From Natrinema limicola JCM 13563 (lineage in GTDB: Archaea; Halobacteriota; Halobacteria; Halobacteriales; Natrialbaceae), in NCBI RefSeq assembly GCF_000337475.1, contig NZ_AOIT01000039.1:1-54937 (forward strand): 54,937 bases of DNA, written 5' to 3'. Under the pieces are notes generated by a model. It was not told the origin of the DNA, did no database searches, and was given only the letters and a program-made list of their open reading frames with translations. The translations under genes and the position numbers were made by a program. Below are positions 53,444-54,937 of the stretch, one piece after another (the stretch's first letter is position 1; each line of letters opens with the position of its first letter).

Positions 53444-54430
53444 ATGGCTGATGGTGTCGATACCGGCAGTGCTACTCGAGTCGCGATCGCCTGTCAGGGT
53501 GGTGGGAGCCACACGGCGTTCACCGCGGGCGTGCTCAAACGACTCCTTCGCGCATGTGCGACGCGTTCATACGAACTCGTCGGCGTGAGCGGCACGTCCG
53601 GCGGCGCAGTCTGTGCAACCGCCGCCTGGTACGGACTCGTTACGAGCGGGACCGACCGTGCAGTCGAGACGCTCGATGCGATCTGGCGGGACTTCGCGGC
53701 ACACTCGCCGCCGGACAGGATCGCCAACGACTGGCTTGTCTGGATGGCTGAGTTCGCCGCACGCGGCGGACCATTGCCGCTTTTCAGTCCGTACGAACTC
53801 CCCGCTGCCGAACTCGGGCGAGATCGGTTTCTCGAGACGCTCGAGTCGCACATCGAGTTCGACCGCGTGCCGGCACTCGCCGCCGACACGTCGATGGATC
53901 TGATCCTCGGCGCGGCAGACGTTACTGAAGGTGAGTTCAAAACCTTTCGCAACGAGGACGTCACCGCAAAGACAGTCCTTGCATCGGCAGCGATTCCGAC
54001 GCTGTTCGAAGCCGTCGGGATCGACAATCACTGGTACTGGGACGGATTGTTCTCGCAGAACCCGCCGATTCGCGACTTCCTGACGGTGCCACAGACCGCA
54101 GCCGACAAACCTGACGAAATCTGGATCATCCAGATCAATCCCAAGCACCGCGAGGACGTCCCCCAGTCGATGGAAGACATCGCCGACCGGCGCAACGAAC
54201 TGGCAGGGAACCTCTCGCTGTATCAGGAAGTGGACTTCATCGAGACGATCAACGACCTGATCGAAAACGGAAGCCTTCCACAGGAGTACAAGCCGATCGG
54301 CATCGAGTTCATCGACCTGGGCAGCGACCTCTCGTCGCCGTCGAAAGTCGACCGAGATCCAGCGTTCATCGATCGGTTGATAGAGCGAGGCCAGCGGCGC
54401 GCCGAACGCTTCCTCGACGGTCGGTCGTGA
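53444..54430 (+). CDS. Patatin-like phospholipase
   Basis: A 328-residue serine hydrolase of the patatin family (Ser-Asp dyad lipid acyl hydrolase). The oxyanion motif QGGGSHTAFTAGVL is at about 18-31, the nucleophile GTSGG with Ser52, and the Asp of the dyad in WYWDGLFSQNP near residue 200. A conserved DVTEGEFKTF beta segment lies between. No signal peptide or membrane segment is visible, so the protein is probably cytoplasmic. Native haloarchaeal lipids lack ester-linked acyl chains, so the physiological substrate is open. Confidence 0.9.
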   Translation: MADGVDTGSATRVAIACQGGGSHTAFTAGVLKRLLRACATRSYELVGVSGTSGGAVCATAAWYGLVTSGTDRAVETLDAIWRDFAAHSPPDRIANDWLVWMAEFAARGGPLPLFSPYELPAAELGRDRFLETLESHIEFDRVPALAADTSMDLILGAADVTEGEFKTFRNEDVTAKTVLASAAIPTLFEAVGIDNHWYWDGLFSQNPPIRDFLTVPQTAADKPDEIWIIQINPKHREDVPQSMEDIADRRNELAGNLSLYQEVDFIETINDLIENGSLPQEYKPIGIEFIDLGSDLSSPSKVDRDPAFIDRLIERGQRRAERFLDGRS

Positions 54431-54785
54431 TGGTGCTGCGATAGCTATCTGGCTCCGTCAGGGCTGACACCGGGCAATGCCGTGTCGGACTCGTCACCGC
54501 CGCAGATACCGGCGGGCTCTTTTCTATTGTTCCCGACACGTAGTCGGGCTGGTTGCTGATCTCACGGTGTACTCGAGGAAAACGGACGGAACCAAGTTAT
54601 AGGCTGAACAGGCACAATACCACGCCGTTCACGGCGTGGATACGCGCCGTCACTTGTGGTAACAACCCACCGTTCAAACGCCACCCCCGAGTTTCCCATG
54701 GTGATGTTTAAGTGACAGGCGACCTACTGTAGAGTAGGAATCGGTCGGAACGGATCGGATTCCGAACCGTCTTTCGGAGGTCGTT
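54431..54785. other. Non-coding region with many hairpins
   Basis: No gene is supported. It contains CCCGAC-ACGTA-GTCGGG (54532-54548) following a T-rich run (CTCTTTTCTATTGTT) that may end patatin transcription, the perfect hairpin CCACGCCG-TTCA-CGGCGTGG (54620-54639), CCTACT-GTAG-AGTAGG (54723-54738), and CCGAA-TTCGG (54762-54777). The CCACGCCG hairpin recalls ends of haloarchaeal IS200/IS605-type elements, but no transposase is in the window. Confidence 0.4.
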
Positions 54786-54882
54786 CGAGAGAGCTTTGCT
54801 CTCTCGTGACTGAGCGAATCGGAGATTCGCGATGTCCGCGAAACCGAAGGTTTCGCTTGATGACGAAAATCGAAGATTTTCG
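54786..54882. repeat. Array of four perfect tri-loop hairpins with 7-nt spacers
   Basis: Hairpins: CGAGAGAGC-TTT-GCTCTCTCG (54786-54806), GCGAATC-GGA-GATTCGC (54814-54830), GCGAAACC-GAA-GGTTTCGC (54838-54856), CGAAAATC-GAA-GATTTTCG (54864-54882). Stems are 9, 7, 8 and 8 bp without mismatch, loops are 3 nt, and every spacer is 7 nt. Stem sequences differ, so this is not a direct-repeat array. Confidence 0.85.
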
Positions 54883-54937
54883 AACCACGGCCTGTCCGCC
54901 CACGAAACGAGGCAGTATCCGAAAAGGCAGTCGGTGA

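Noticed and set aside
54786-54882. CRISPR array
   Set aside because: The palindromic units differ in sequence, are only 17-21 nt, spacers are 7 nt, and no cas genes are present.
54832-54937. Open frame starting MSAKPKVSLDDENRR and running off the window
   Set aside because: It is built from the hairpin array and has no recognisable protein features; the region is better explained as structured DNA.

Overview
The window is chromosomal DNA of a halophilic archaeon. Protein sequences are strongly acidic, codon use is GC-rich, many ATGs sit 24-30 nt behind a TATA element (leaderless mRNAs), and the gene content is haloarchaeal: TmcA, archaeal RNA polymerase subunits, Nop5/fibrillarin, mevalonate kinase plus isopentenyl phosphate kinase, protoglobin and HTH-10 regulators. 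Relationship to Natrialbales-type genera (Natrinema, Haloterrigena) is my impression, not a demonstrated placement.

Layout. 1-8.6 kb: 5' part of the primase small subunit, a GNAT protein, the archease/RtcB RNA-ligation pair, a three-gene minus-strand operon (flavoprotein, M20 hydrolase, DUF1611/DgcN-type protein), a frameshifted HTH-10 regulator and moaA. 8.8-15 kb: a classic archaeal information-processing operon, tRNA-Ser(GCT), S13, S4, S11, RpoD, tRNA-Leu(CAG), L18e, L13, S9, RpoN, RpoK, enolase and S2, with overlapping or nearly overlapping genes. 15-29 kb: two regulators (one a HTH-ThiN ThiR-type protein), then the isoprenoid genes mvk and ipk, a six-gene potassium-transport block (two TrkH, two TrkA-type proteins and two tiny membrane proteins), RNase J behind a structured leader, a prenyl diphosphate synthase and GltX. 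29-35 kb: membrane proteins, an SLC13-type transporter with RCK_C domains, and TmcA. 35-38 kb: L7Ae behind a long, highly structured leader with a kink-turn-like loop, then S28e, L24e, Ndk, a small regulator and superoxide dismutase. 38-48 kb: a fused FAD/Fe-S dehydrogenase, a ligand-poor M24 protein, GshA, fibrillarin/Nop5, a DUF63 membrane protein, an IMPase-family phosphatase and a protoglobin. 49-54.9 kb: tRNA-Leu(CAA), a 42-aa zinc-finger protein, a DUF309 gene whose 3' end appears replaced by an AT-rich insertion, an aspartoacylase-like hydrolase, a monothiol glutaredoxin, a patatin, and a terminal non-coding region packed with perfect hairpins.

Most unusual signals: (1) an ~82-bp bipartite palindromic element present three times (35106, 47334, 49292) with compensatory changes in its arms; (2) a DUF309 gene with duplicated 3' end bracketing an AT-rich cargo gene, resembling an attL/attR pair; (3) the L7Ae leader; (4) an array of four perfect tri-loop hairpins separated by exactly 7 nt at the right end; (5) the potassium block sitting between ipk and the RNase J/prenyltransferase genes. 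All calls come from reading the sequence alone; no database search was run.
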